A stretch of DNA of 24,820 nt from Clostridia bacterium (GTDB lineage: Bacteria; Bacillota; Clostridia; Lachnospirales; Cellulosilyticaceae). The notes below the pieces were generated by a model. That model was not told the DNA's origin. It ran no database searches and saw only the letters and a list, made by a program, of their open reading frames with translations. The DNA lies in NCBI GenBank assembly GCA_029256345.1, contig JAQSYC010000002.1, forward strand, positions 1 to 24,820, written 5' to 3'. The translations under genes were made by a program, and so were the position numbers. Below, piece by piece: positions 7,351 to 15,812 of the stretch (position 1 is the first letter of the stretch; every line of letters starts with the position of its first letter).

Positions 7351-8280
7351 CTATTCCAATTTTTCTACTACAACTTCTTTGATTATTTTTTTCATATCGT
7401 TCATTTTAAAAGAACCTGTGGCTAGTGTCAATGCATTGGCACTAGCCACAGCGATTGCGTATCTTAGCATTTCTTCAACAGTGTATTTTCTCTCCAACCC
7501 AACCGCAAAAGCCGCTACCATAGCATCCCCGCATCCAACAGTATTAATCGGTATAATTTTCGGGGGTCTGCCAAGAAATACCCCTTCATCTGTGACTAAC
7601 AACGCCCCCTCGGCTCCCAGAGATACCGCTACATTTGCAATCCCACGTGCTCTTAATTTTTTCATACCCTGAATAATTTGATCCATATTATCAGTAGAAA
7701 CACCTAATAACATTTTTATTTCATCTGCGTTTGGTTTTATCATAGTGGGACAAGCCTTTATCCCTTCTTCTAATAGTTTTCCACTTGTATCAAGTAATAC
7801 CATCTTACCTTTTGCCTTTACTATATTCACCATTTCCCTGTAGATATCTACTTTTACCCCCCTTGGAACACTTCCCGAAATAGTAATAATACTACTCCTA
7901 TCTACAATTTCGGAAAACTTTTTCATGAACAATTCCACATGATCTTTTTCCAATATCGCACCCGGTTCCAAGATTTCTGTAGAAGTTCTATCACTTTCCA
8001 GTATATTGATACAACTTCTCGTTTCTCCTTCAAAATATACAAAGTCACTTTGTATATTTTGTTCTTCTAATAATTTTTCTACATATTTCCCTGCAAATCC
8101 ACCGACGAACCCTGTAGTTAGTACTTCTTCTCCACAAAGTTTGACGACCTTGGCCACATTCAACCCTTTTCCACCAGCAGTATAGTTACATTCTTTTACA
8201 CGAAGAACTTCTCCCTTTCTTAGGTCATCCATTATATAAGCTTTGTCAATTGCTACATTAAGTGTTACCGTAGTAATCAT
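7351..8280 (-). CDS. 1-phosphofructokinase/tagatose-6-phosphate kinase family hexose kinase (PfkB, FruK/LacC type)
   Basis: This 309-residue PfkB-family kinase has the substrate-binding motif GGKGLNVA at residues 36-43 and the ATP/catalytic motif NTVGCGDAMVA near 246-255, with the catalytic base Asp252. The start MITTVTLNVAIDK is typical of FruK/LacC enzymes, which phosphorylate an already phosphorylated ketohexose to the 1,6-bisphosphate. It would supply the substrate for the aldolase just upstream. Fructose 1-phosphate and tagatose 6-phosphate cannot be told apart by eye. It is the last gene of the minus-strand locus, with a hairpin terminator between it and the aldolase, so it may be made at a lower level or from its own weak promoter. 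It converges with the radical SAM operon, 25 bases between stops. Confidence 0.88.
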   Translation of the reverse strand: MITTVTLNVAIDKAYIMDDLRKGEVLRVKECNYTAGGKGLNVAKVVKLCGEEVLTTGFVGGFAGKYVEKLLEEQNIQSDFVYFEGETRSCINILESDRTSTEILEPGAILEKDHVELFMKKFSEIVDRSSIITISGSVPRGVKVDIYREMVNIVKAKGKMVLLDTSGKLLEEGIKACPTMIKPNADEIKMLLGVSTDNMDQIIQGMKKLRARGIANVAVSLGAEGALLVTDEGVFLGRPPKIIPINTVGCGDAMVAAFAVGLERKYTVEEMLRYAIAVASANALTLATGSFKMNDMKKIIKEVVVEKLE

Positions 8281-8314
8281 ACTCTTCTCTTCCCTTCTAA
8301 AGTATTTTTAATAT

Positions 8315-8349
8315 AAAAAGCTGTTACAGTGAATATGTAACAGTCTTTT
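8315..8349 (-). terminator. Rho-independent terminator (possibly leaky) after the aldolase gene
   Basis: CTGTTACA (8321-8328) and TGTAACAG (8336-8343) form a perfect 8-bp stem with a 7-base loop. On the minus strand it is followed by CTTTTTATATT, a T-rich tail suited to termination. It lies between the aldolase stop and the next kinase ATG, leaving only about 35 bases for a separate promoter, so partial read-through into the kinase is likely. Confidence 0.65.
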
Positions 8350-8386
8350 CATATTAACTATTCACCAACAAACTACTTATGACTTA

Positions 8387-9232
8387 TCAAGACTTATTCT
8401 GAGAACCACATACTTTAATTTTATCAATACATAGCTGTTTTACAGCTTCTCTAGCCTTTCCCATATATTGCTTAGGATCAATTACAGCTTCATCTTTTAA
8501 AACTTCTCTTACTGCTTTTGTAGCAGCGTCCCTTAACTCTGTTGCAAAATTCACTTTGCTCATCCCAAGTCTGATTGCTTCCTTGATTGTTTCATTCGGG
8601 ACTCCAGATCCACCGTGAAGAACTAATGGCGTATCAGTCATATCTTGAATAACTCTAAGTCTTTCAAAATCCAGTTTGGGCTCTCCTTTATAAAATCCAT
8701 GTGCTGTACCAATGGCAACTGCAAAAATATCAACACCCGTGCTTTCTACAAACTCTTTAGCTTTATTCGGATCTGTATACGCACCATTTAAGTTAACAAG
8801 TCCATCTTCTTTACCACTAAGTTGTCCTAACTCCGCTTCTACAGTCACTCCCATTGGTTTTGCCACTTCTACTATCTTTTTAGATATTGCGATATTTTCT
8901 TCAAAAGAAAGCTTTGAGCCATCGATCATAACAGATGTGTAACCCACTCTTAACGCCTTCATAATGTCATCAAACTTTTCACAGTGGTCTAAATGTAAAG
9001 CAACTGGAATATTGACCTGATTCGCTAATGTGCTTACCATACAACAAGCCTCTTCTAATGTAATATATTTTACAGTTGAAGGAGTGGTTTGAATGATTAC
9101 AGGTGATTCCATTTCAACTGAAGCCTCCACAATTGCTTGAATCATTTCTAGATTTTCTGCATTAAAAGCAGGAACTGCATAGCCTTCTTTCTGTGCCTTT
9201 TTGATCATCTCAAAACTAGATACAAATGACAT
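8387..9232 (-). CDS. Class II ketose-bisphosphate aldolase, GatY/KbaY-like
   Basis: This 281-residue zinc-dependent aldolase should split fructose- or tagatose-1,6-bisphosphate into dihydroxyacetone phosphate and glyceraldehyde 3-phosphate. The catalytic Asp82 and zinc ligand His83 lie in ALHLDHC; further zinc ligands are His178 (GTAHGFY) and His206 (LHGGSG). Length, spacing of these residues and the C-terminal block DKIKVCGSQNK are closer to E. coli tagatose-bisphosphate aldolases KbaY/GatY than to housekeeping enzymes. The ATG at 9232 is preferred over an upstream GTG (9250), because that GTG lies inside the ribosome binding site GAGGGG. The start is 21 bases after the PfkB kinase stop, so the two are co-transcribed. 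Confidence 0.92.
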   Translation of the reverse strand: MSFVSSFEMIKKAQKEGYAVPAFNAENLEMIQAIVEASVEMESPVIIQTTPSTVKYITLEEACCMVSTLANQVNIPVALHLDHCEKFDDIMKALRVGYTSVMIDGSKLSFEENIAISKKIVEVAKPMGVTVEAELGQLSGKEDGLVNLNGAYTDPNKAKEFVESTGVDIFAVAIGTAHGFYKGEPKLDFERLRVIQDMTDTPLVLHGGSGVPNETIKEAIRLGMSKVNFATELRDAATKAVREVLKDEAVIDPKQYMGKAREAVKQLCIDKIKVCGSQNKS

Positions 9233-9253
9233 TCTATTTTTTCCCCTCACGTA

Positions 9254-10195
9254 TTACTTTTTATTTTTTTCAATCATATCCTTCACTGTATGTACAGTAA
9301 TTTTACCTTCCATGGGTCCAAATGCAGCTGTATTAAGTGCTCCTGCTGCTGCTGCCATTTTTGCAGTATCTTCGATATCTTTTCCCTCAAGCAGCCCACA
9401 GATAAAAGCTCCATCAAAACTATCTCCGGCTCCAGTTACATCAACTGCATCAACAGGATATACACCCATTTCAAAGATTTCTGTTCTTGTATAAATGGTA
9501 CATCCTTTTGAGCCGTTCTTTAACGCAAGAATTTCCAGAACCGAATTTTCAAAGCATTTCTCAACTGCTTCTTTAATCGTATCTCTTCCTGTGATAAATA
9601 ATAATTCTTCAACACCAGGAAGAAAAACACTGCTGTTTTGAACTACCTCATTAACTACTTCAAATACGGATTGATCTCTCAAAAGTTCCCTTCGGATATT
9701 TGGATCAAATGAGATTTTTGTTCCCTGATCCTTTAATCCATGCATCGTTTTTAAGATTTCTTGTGCAAAATCAGCATCTGCCATAAGAGAGCAACCCATG
9801 ACATGAAAATATTTTGTATCTTTCATTTGTTCTACATTTGGTGCCTTCACTTCAACTGCCGGAGTATTACCAATGTGATAAAGAAACTTTCTAGAACCGT
9901 CAGAAAAATAAGTTACAAATGCAACACCCGTCGAATTTTCTTGGCTTTCTATTACCTTAGAACAATCAACGCCATCTCCTTTTAATCTGTCTAACAAACA
10001 TTTACCAAAATCATCTTTTCCAACACCACCGATAATCCCCGCACTATGCCCAAGCCTTGCAACTGTATCAATAAAGATTGCCGGTGCGCCACTTGGATAC
10101 GGACCTTTAAATAGATCTGCTTGATATAAATCTACGTCTTTCATAGTTCTCATAACCTCTACGAGCATTTCGCCCATAATCCATACTTCAGCCAT
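9254..10195 (-). CDS. PfkB-family sugar kinase (ribokinase/tagatose-kinase-like)
   Basis: This 313-residue kinase has the PfkB signature DVTGAGDSFDGAF with catalytic Asp258. Its N-terminus (MGEMLVEVMR, then GPYPSGAPAIFIDTVARLG) resembles sugar kinases annotated as tagatose kinases more than ribokinase or ketodeoxygluconokinase; this is recalled similarity, not a search result. It would phosphorylate the free ketohexose produced by the epimerase and dehydrogenase steps, before the second kinase and the aldolase act. AGGAGGGG precedes the ATG. The gene lies 79 bases after the metallophosphatase, in a gap with no clear terminator or promoter, so it probably continues the same transcript. Confidence 0.88.
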   Translation of the reverse strand: MAEVWIMGEMLVEVMRTMKDVDLYQADLFKGPYPSGAPAIFIDTVARLGHSAGIIGGVGKDDFGKCLLDRLKGDGVDCSKVIESQENSTGVAFVTYFSDGSRKFLYHIGNTPAVEVKAPNVEQMKDTKYFHVMGCSLMADADFAQEILKTMHGLKDQGTKISFDPNIRRELLRDQSVFEVVNEVVQNSSVFLPGVEELLFITGRDTIKEAVEKCFENSVLEILALKNGSKGCTIYTRTEIFEMGVYPVDAVDVTGAGDSFDGAFICGLLEGKDIEDTAKMAAAAGALNTAAFGPMEGKITVHTVKDMIEKNKK

Positions 10196-10274
10196 ATTAC
10201 CCCTCCTATGCTAAAAGTTTACTTTTTAAATATTTATTTTTTCAAAATTCATCATTCAGTTATTATTACTACAT

Positions 10275-11000
10275 TTAATTACAGCTAGTATATATCTCTT
10301 GTAGTGTATCTAGACAAAGACAACCTAACCTCCCACCTTTTTTATACGATCCACAGTCTATATTAAAAATATTTTTACTCCTCATGATCTTCATTTCTTC
10401 CGTGGGCGTATGCCCTATAATTAAGTTGTCTTTAACATTAATTTCTTTCAACTGAAATATTCCTTTGTCCCATAAAATTTTATTCTTATCAGAATCCAAG
10501 TGCTGAATAACCCAGTCAAATAGGTTAACTAAGTCTATTTGATGAGCTCTTTTATATTGATTACACTTACAGTAGTTCAAGAATAACTCCTCACCTATAC
10601 CTGCGTGTGTAAGAAAATACGTTCTTTCCAATACTGTAATTTCTACATATAATGGTAATTTTTCTACCCAGTCTAATAATTGCTGTTCATACTTTAAATC
10701 TTCGCCATGTAGCGCGTAGAGCTCTTTTAAAGTCGCGTGTCCCCCACTTCTGTTTTGAGCCCATATCTCTTTTGTGTTTTTATCACGCAAATATCTTTCC
10801 AGCATATTTTCGTGATTTCCCTTCAATATAATCATATTAGAAAACCTTCTGCAATAGTCTATAAGCTTTATGCCGTTAGGTCCACGATCAATCAAATCCC
10901 CTAAAATATATAATATATCTGTCTCGACAAAGCGAATTTTTTCTAATATTTTAAGAAAGGAATAGTAGTATCCATGCAAATCAGAAATAACATATATCAT
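10275..11000 (-). CDS. Metallophosphoesterase of the PPP serine/threonine phosphatase/ApaH-PrpE type
   Basis: This 241-residue protein carries the complete two-metal phosphoesterase motif set in order: DLHG (D7, H9), GDLIDRGP (34-41), GNHE (61-64), THAG and GHTPT. Such enzymes hydrolyse phosphoproteins, diadenosine polyphosphates or small phosphate esters; sequence alone does not decide. Its ATG overlaps the stop of the isomerase gene as ATGA, so the two are translationally coupled, which suggests a role in this carbohydrate pathway rather than a chance neighbour. It might remove phosphate from a dead-end sugar phosphate or act in signalling; both are inference. Confidence 0.85.
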   Translation of the reverse strand: MIYVISDLHGYYYSFLKILEKIRFVETDILYILGDLIDRGPNGIKLIDYCRRFSNMIILKGNHENMLERYLRDKNTKEIWAQNRSGGHATLKELYALHGEDLKYEQQLLDWVEKLPLYVEITVLERTYFLTHAGIGEELFLNYCKCNQYKRAHQIDLVNLFDWVIQHLDSDKNKILWDKGIFQLKEINVKDNLIIGHTPTEEMKIMRSKNIFNIDCGSYKKGGRLGCLCLDTLQEIYTSCN

Positions 11001-11914
11001 AAATCAAAGAACTGACTAAGATACCTAAAACTCATTTTACACGCCCCTACTATCAACTCCGTAGATTCTTCGAATGTTTTATCTTCTATCTCTACACAAG
11101 CAGCTCCTGTATATTTAATATCATATAACGCAGATACAAATTTCTTCCACTCAATACCACCTAATCCTGGAATCTTGGGCGCGCAATAATTAAGTGGATA
11201 TGTAAATGCACCATACGTATTTATTTTATCCTCATAAATCACTATATCTTTAATATGTACATGGAATATTCTATCTTTAAAATCGTAAATAGGCTTAATA
11301 TAATCCATTCTTTGCAAGTATAGATGCGATGGATCATAATTCAGTCCAAAGTTTTTACTTGGAATCAATTCAAACATCTTCTTCCATATATAGGGTGATG
11401 ATGCTAAATTACATCCCCCTGGCCATTCATCTACTGTAAAATACATTGGACAATTCTCTATTCCTACCTTTACATTGTATTGATCCGCAAACTGAATAAT
11501 TGGTACCCATATCTTCTCAAATAATTCAAAGTTTTCTTCAACAGTCTTATTTTTATCTTTTCCTATAAATGTATTGATTTGATTAATCCCTAACTTACTT
11601 GATGCAACAATCATTTTTTTAATGTGTTGTATATAAATTTCTCTTTTTTCTTGATCTGGATCTAGTGGATTAGGATAATACCCTAATGCTGATAGTTCTA
11701 CACTTTTACTTGCAGCATAGTCTTTAATATATTTTATGTTTAACTCATCCAAATGATCGATATCAATATGCGTAACACCAGCATATCTCCTGTCGGCTTT
11801 TCCTTTCGGCCAGGTCATTATCTCAACACACTTATAACCAGCCTCAGCTGCAAAATCAATCACTTGTTCAAAAGTATATTCTGTTAATATGGCACTTACT
11901 AACCCTAGTTTCAT
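10997..11914 (-). CDS. Sugar phosphate isomerase/epimerase family TIM-barrel protein
   Basis: This 305-residue protein belongs to the xylose-isomerase-like/AP_endonuc_2 TIM-barrel superfamily. Expected metal and catalytic positions are visible: E153 (GIENCP), D194 (NYDPSHL), H218/H220 (HVHIKD) and E275 (CVEIED). Members isomerise or epimerise sugars, dehydrate inositols or act on 3-keto-sugars; the substrate is not identifiable here. AAAGGAAG lies six bases before the ATG. It follows a Gfo/Idh/MocA dehydrogenase by 25 bases and is coupled to the phosphatase by a 4-base overlap. A dehydrogenase next to such a barrel is a common pair in inositol and keto-sugar pathways. Confidence 0.87.
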   Translation of the reverse strand: MKLGLVSAILTEYTFEQVIDFAAEAGYKCVEIMTWPKGKADRRYAGVTHIDIDHLDELNIKYIKDYAASKSVELSALGYYPNPLDPDQEKREIYIQHIKKMIVASSKLGINQINTFIGKDKNKTVEENFELFEKIWVPIIQFADQYNVKVGIENCPMYFTVDEWPGGCNLASSPYIWKKMFELIPSKNFGLNYDPSHLYLQRMDYIKPIYDFKDRIFHVHIKDIVIYEDKINTYGAFTYPLNYCAPKIPGLGGIEWKKFVSALYDIKYTGAACVEIEDKTFEESTELIVGACKMSFRYLSQFFDL

Positions 11915-11939
11915 ATGCGGCTTCCTTTCTTAATTGTTT

Positions 11940-13067
11940 TTATACTTCAACCCACTTTGAAAGACTAGAACTTTCTATAATCTTTTCGCAAAGCACCATT
12001 TGCTTTAATCCATCTTCAAATTTGGCGTAGTCTTCCTCATACCCGTCTATTGCTCTGTAGATTTTAGCAAAATTTTGCTTGATTGTATCAGGAAATCCCT
12101 CTACATGGCCTCCTGGAAAATTTATGGTCTGCCTTGTTCTATCACTTACTAAACTTGGATCTTTGACTGCCACTTGATTATAGCCATCCCTTTTCCCAAT
12201 CCAAAGTTCATTGCTCTTTTCTGAATCCCATTCTAGTGCCTGTTTAGCACCACCAATTGAAATAACAATTTTATTTTTTCTGCCAGCAAACATTTGACTG
12301 AGTACTACATTTCCTACTGCCCCATTATCAAATCTAAAAATCAAAGTTGCAAAATCTTCTGTATGTATTGGGATATCTTCATAAATCATTTCTTCCAAAT
12401 GAGATGCAAAAGACTGTATAGGTTTGAGCGGTTTTTTTCTAATAGGATGAAAAGTTGCAAGATTTGCAAATACTTGAGTAATTTTCAACCCACTTATAAA
12501 CTCCGCCATATCCATCCAGTGTGACCCAATATCAGCTACGGCTCTTGTTGCTCCAGATAATGCCGTCTCCAATCTCCAACTATAATCCGTTGGATATAAC
12601 AGCCAATCTTGTACGTAACATCCATGAATAGAGAAGATGTCTCCTAATTCATATTTTTCTATAATATTTTTCATCTCGTAAACCATAGGATTAAAGCGAT
12701 TATTAAAATTAACAGCATGAATGACATTATTTTCTTTTGCTAAACGTAACATTTGTTTAGCATCCTCCACTGTAGTAGAAAGTGGTTTTTCACATACGAC
12801 ATGAACGCCTCTTGTCATAGCATAAGTAGCTATCTCGTAGTGTGTAGCATTCGGTGTGCAAATATGTACCACATTCAAGCTACATTCATCAATCATTTTT
12901 TTATAATCATTATAATAATTCTCTATACCCAATACTTCTGCTTTTTCTTTTGCCCCATACGTATCTGTAATAGCTACAACATCTACCCCGCCTAACCTTC
13001 TCAGCGCTTCGACATGGGCATTACCAATAAACCCTGTTCCTATAACTCCTGCTCTTTTTTTTATCAT
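11940..13067 (-). CDS. Gfo/Idh/MocA family NAD(P)-dependent oxidoreductase
   Basis: This 375-residue dehydrogenase has an N-terminal Rossmann fold with GTGFIG at residues 10-15, the EKP motif at 93-95 (catalytic Lys94), and the second-domain block ADIGSHWMD with D179 and H183. The family oxidises ring or polyol hydroxyls of sugars, inositols and related compounds with NAD(P). I chose the ATG at 13067 because AGAAGG lies eight bases upstream and the Rossmann strand starts at once; the open frame extends 21 codons upstream without family-like sequence. A terminator separates it from the transporter genes, so it may open a separate transcript or depend on read-through. Confidence 0.91.
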   Translation of the reverse strand: MIKKRAGVIGTGFIGNAHVEALRRLGGVDVVAITDTYGAKEKAEVLGIENYYNDYKKMIDECSLNVVHICTPNATHYEIATYAMTRGVHVVCEKPLSTTVEDAKQMLRLAKENNVIHAVNFNNRFNPMVYEMKNIIEKYELGDIFSIHGCYVQDWLLYPTDYSWRLETALSGATRAVADIGSHWMDMAEFISGLKITQVFANLATFHPIRKKPLKPIQSFASHLEEMIYEDIPIHTEDFATLIFRFDNGAVGNVVLSQMFAGRKNKIVISIGGAKQALEWDSEKSNELWIGKRDGYNQVAVKDPSLVSDRTRQTINFPGGHVEGFPDTIKQNFAKIYRAIDGYEEDYAKFEDGLKQMVLCEKIIESSSLSKWVEV

Positions 13068-13129
13068 AATATTTACCTTCTCTATTGTTCTTTTCACCGC
13101 TAGGATTACCTCACAAATATCAGATATCA

Positions 13130-13166
13130 AAAAAGCTATAAGTTTATTTTCAACCTAAAGCTTTTT
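13130..13166 (-). terminator. Rho-independent terminator after the ribose-type permease gene
   Basis: Arms 13130-13144 and 13152-13166 pair over 15 positions with one mismatch and one G-T, around a 7-base loop. On the minus strand the stem ends in TTTTTTGATATC, so it terminates transcripts coming from the permease; the A-rich left arm also gives a T run. It splits the transporter genes from the Gfo/Idh-isomerase-phosphatase segment. Confidence 0.7.
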
Positions 13167-13176
13167 AGTTTATCTA

Positions 13177-14163
13177 TTAATCTGCATCTTTTTTTTGTAA
13201 AAGTACAGCTACCACGATAATAATTCCTTTCATAGCATTTACTAAGAATGGTGGAACGCCTATCAGCGTCATCATATTATTAATTAATCCAATAGTAAGA
13301 ACACCAAAAACTGTTCCAACTATCATCCCTTTACCACCCCTCATACTAACGCCGCCTACAATTGCCGCTGAAATAGCGTCCATCTCATAGTAATTAGCTG
13401 AAGAAGTGGGGTTGATACTTCCCATCCTTGAGGTTTCAACTATTGCTGCTATTGCTACCATTAGACCCATAAGTCCATAGGTAAGCAATTTTATTTTATT
13501 TACATTAATGGTAGATAATCTTGCTGCTTTTTCATTACTTCCAACCGCATAAATATATCTTCCAGTTTTTGTATGCTTACCAATGACATACATCATAAAA
13601 GCAAGTAATAAAAAGTATATGATTGGAAGCGGTATAACACCAAATAACTCATAATTGGATATACCTATGTATGTTGTGTTTTTAGTTGAAAATCCGCCAC
13701 CTCTCATAAAGTGTTGTGCAACAGACCTATAAATATTCATTGTTCCAAGTGTTACAATAAAAGGCGGTACTTTTCCTTTTGTTATAATTAAACCATTTAA
13801 TCCCCCTAATAGTATACCCATAACGAGCCCACCTATTATTGCTAGTACACTAGATACTATAGGATGTAAAAATCCCGAAGTCGACTCAAGAATTAATATA
13901 ATAATCGTTCCCACACCAACAAGCTGCGATCCAACCGAAAGGTCAATACCACCAGAGATAATGACAAATGTCATGCCCAAAGCAATAATCCCTACAATAG
14001 AATTATTGCGAAATATATTGGCTATATTGGTCACTGAAAAGAAATCTGTCCCTTTGATTAGAATTGAAGTTATGACAATTAAAATAAATATAACACCAAC
14101 ACTATAGTCTGACCAAATCTTATTCAAAATAATGCGTTTATTATTAACCTTTAACTCATCCAT
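13177..14163 (-). CDS. Ribose-type sugar ABC transporter permease (RbsC family, CUT2)
   Basis: This 328-residue, strongly hydrophobic protein contains the conserved RbsC-family block GMTFVIISGGIDLSVGS near residues 62-78, and later AISAAIVGGVSMRGGKG. Roughly eight to ten membrane segments can be seen, and the length fits the family, which forms a homodimeric channel. GAGGTAAT precedes the ATG. It is the third gene of a binding protein-ATPase-permease cluster, 25 bases after the ATPase gene. Such transporters import unphosphorylated monosaccharides or polyols, in line with the two kinases downstream. Confidence 0.94.
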   Translation of the reverse strand: MDELKVNNKRIILNKIWSDYSVGVIFILIVITSILIKGTDFFSVTNIANIFRNNSIVGIIALGMTFVIISGGIDLSVGSQLVGVGTIIILILESTSGFLHPIVSSVLAIIGGLVMGILLGGLNGLIITKGKVPPFIVTLGTMNIYRSVAQHFMRGGGFSTKNTTYIGISNYELFGVIPLPIIYFLLLAFMMYVIGKHTKTGRYIYAVGSNEKAARLSTINVNKIKLLTYGLMGLMVAIAAIVETSRMGSINPTSSANYYEMDAISAAIVGGVSMRGGKGMIVGTVFGVLTIGLINNMMTLIGVPPFLVNAMKGIIIVVAVLLQKKDAD

Positions 14164-14188
14164 TTTTATTACCTCATATTATAAAGTA

Positions 14189-15700
14189 TTAGTTAACTCT
14201 CTCTAAACTGCCTCCAGTCGCAAGTATCATAATCTTTTCCTCTGTTACTTCTTCTGCTGATAATTCTCCTGTAACGAAGCCATGGTACATGATCATCATT
14301 CTATCACATAGCCTCATCACTTCTTGTGCTTCACTTGATAGTATAATAATACTTATTCCTTTTTCCGCCAGATCAAATATAATCGAATAAATATCACTCT
14401 TACCTCCGATATCTACTCCTTGTGTAGGATTATCCAGTATTAAAACATCTGGGTTTGCTTCCAGCCATTTGGCTAATACAATTTTTTGTTGATTTCCTCC
14501 TGAAAGGGAGGTAATTAAATTATGCTTGCTTCCCATCTTTATGCGCAAGTCTTCTTTATATTTGTCAGTACAATCATTTTCCCTCTTATGATCCAATAAA
14601 CCTTTTCTTTTAAATTGGTTCAAAGCTACCAGGGTCAAGTTTTCAACTATTGTCAAATCTTTAATAATGCCGTTCTCTTTTCTATTACTAGGCACATAAC
14701 CGATTCCTGCATTCAGTGCCGCTGTAGTATTTTTTATGGATATTTCTTTTCCCTTATGTTCTATTGTTCCTACAGCACCTCTTTTTTCACCAAATAACGA
14801 TTGAAAGAGTTCACTTCTCCCATCTCCTAAGAGACCTGTAAATCCTAATATTTCTCCTTTTCTGAGAGAAAAATTAATATCTGAAAAGGTTTTTTCCATT
14901 GAGTAGTTTTTTACTTCCAGTATTGTTTCACCTATTTCTCTTCTGCGGTAGCTTGTATCTTTCTGTGTACTACAATTTACCATATATCGTGCGATATCTA
15001 CCTCTGTCATCTTGTCTTCTTCCATATTCCCATCTGCAACAAGCATCCCGTCTCGTAAAATTGAATAAGAATCACAAACACTTATAAGCTCTTTGAGTTT
15101 ATGGGAAATGAAAATAATACTTACACCATTATTTCTAAGTGTTCTCATTATTGTAAATACATTTTCTATCTCAACATTAGTAAGCGATGTGGTTGGCTCG
15201 TCCATAATAATGATCCTTGCATTAAGCATGATTGCTTTAGCTATTTCTACAACTTGTTTATACGAAGCGTCCAATGTCTTTACCATTGTCTTAGGGTTTA
15301 GATTTATCTTAAGTAACTCTAGTACCTCTTTCGTTTTTTCACACATTTTTTCTACATCAAGAAATCCTGATTTCTTGAGTATTTCAGATCCTAAAAACAG
15401 ATTTTCATATACCGTTAAATCATTAATAAGGTTTAGCTCCTGATGAATAAATGCTATTCCTAATGCTTTAGCACTTGATGGATTTTGAATTTCTGTCTTC
15501 TGATTATCTATGTATATTTCGCCATTATCTAATGGGATAACTCCGCCTAATATATTCATAAGCGTTGATTTTCCTGCACCATTTTCTCCAATGAGGGCTC
15601 TAATCTCGCCTTTTTTCATGTTGAAGTCTACATCTTTTACGACATGATTTGCATCAAAGGATTTATTTATTTTTCTCATCTCTAGAACAATATTTTCCAT
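14189..15700 (-). CDS. Ribose-type sugar ABC transporter ATPase with two nucleotide-binding domains (RbsA family, CUT2)
   Basis: This 503-residue cytoplasmic ATPase consists of two fused ABC domains. The first has an intact Walker A (GENGAGKST, 38-46) and Walker B (IIMDEPT, 164-170), but its signature is LDASYKQ (143-149) instead of LSxGQ. The second has a good signature LSGGNQQ (399-405), but a degenerate Walker A (GLLGDGRSE, 289-297) and Asn424 in LDNPT where the catalytic Glu is expected. One composite ATP site should therefore be canonical and the other inactive. Length and order match RbsA/MglA. GAGGTAAAA precedes the ATG. It should energise the adjoining permease. Confidence 0.94.
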   Translation of the reverse strand: MENIVLEMRKINKSFDANHVVKDVDFNMKKGEIRALIGENGAGKSTLMNILGGVIPLDNGEIYIDNQKTEIQNPSSAKALGIAFIHQELNLINDLTVYENLFLGSEILKKSGFLDVEKMCEKTKEVLELLKINLNPKTMVKTLDASYKQVVEIAKAIMLNARIIIMDEPTTSLTNVEIENVFTIMRTLRNNGVSIIFISHKLKELISVCDSYSILRDGMLVADGNMEEDKMTEVDIARYMVNCSTQKDTSYRRREIGETILEVKNYSMEKTFSDINFSLRKGEILGFTGLLGDGRSELFQSLFGEKRGAVGTIEHKGKEISIKNTTAALNAGIGYVPSNRKENGIIKDLTIVENLTLVALNQFKRKGLLDHKRENDCTDKYKEDLRIKMGSKHNLITSLSGGNQQKIVLAKWLEANPDVLILDNPTQGVDIGGKSDIYSIIFDLAEKGISIIILSSEAQEVMRLCDRMMIMYHGFVTGELSAEEVTEEKIMILATGGSLERVN

Positions 15701-15762
15701 TTTTTTACCTCTTTAAATATAAGAGTATAAGCCTATAGTACTATTTTAAAATACTAATTAAT

Positions 15763-15797
15763 TTTTACAGACTGCAGAAATACTACAGCCTGTAAAA
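15763..15797 (-). other. Intercistronic stem-loop between the binding-protein and ATPase genes
   Basis: Arms 15763-15777 and 15783-15797 pair over 15 positions with two G-U pairs and a 5-base loop. On the minus strand the stem is followed by AATTAATTAG rather than a T run, so a processing or mRNA-stabilising hairpin is more likely than full termination. It would protect the upstream binding-protein message and keep that subunit in excess. Confidence 0.6.
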
Positions 15798-15812
15798 GAT
15801 TTAATCAAATTA

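Noticed and set aside
9233..9250. An upstream GTG start for the aldolase
   Set aside because: The GTG lies inside the ribosome binding site GAGGGG that serves the ATG at 9232, and the extra residues are not family-like.
15093..15443. A 116-codon plus-strand frame inside the RbsA-type gene
   Set aside because: It is antisense to conserved ABC motifs and has no ribosome site or recognisable family.
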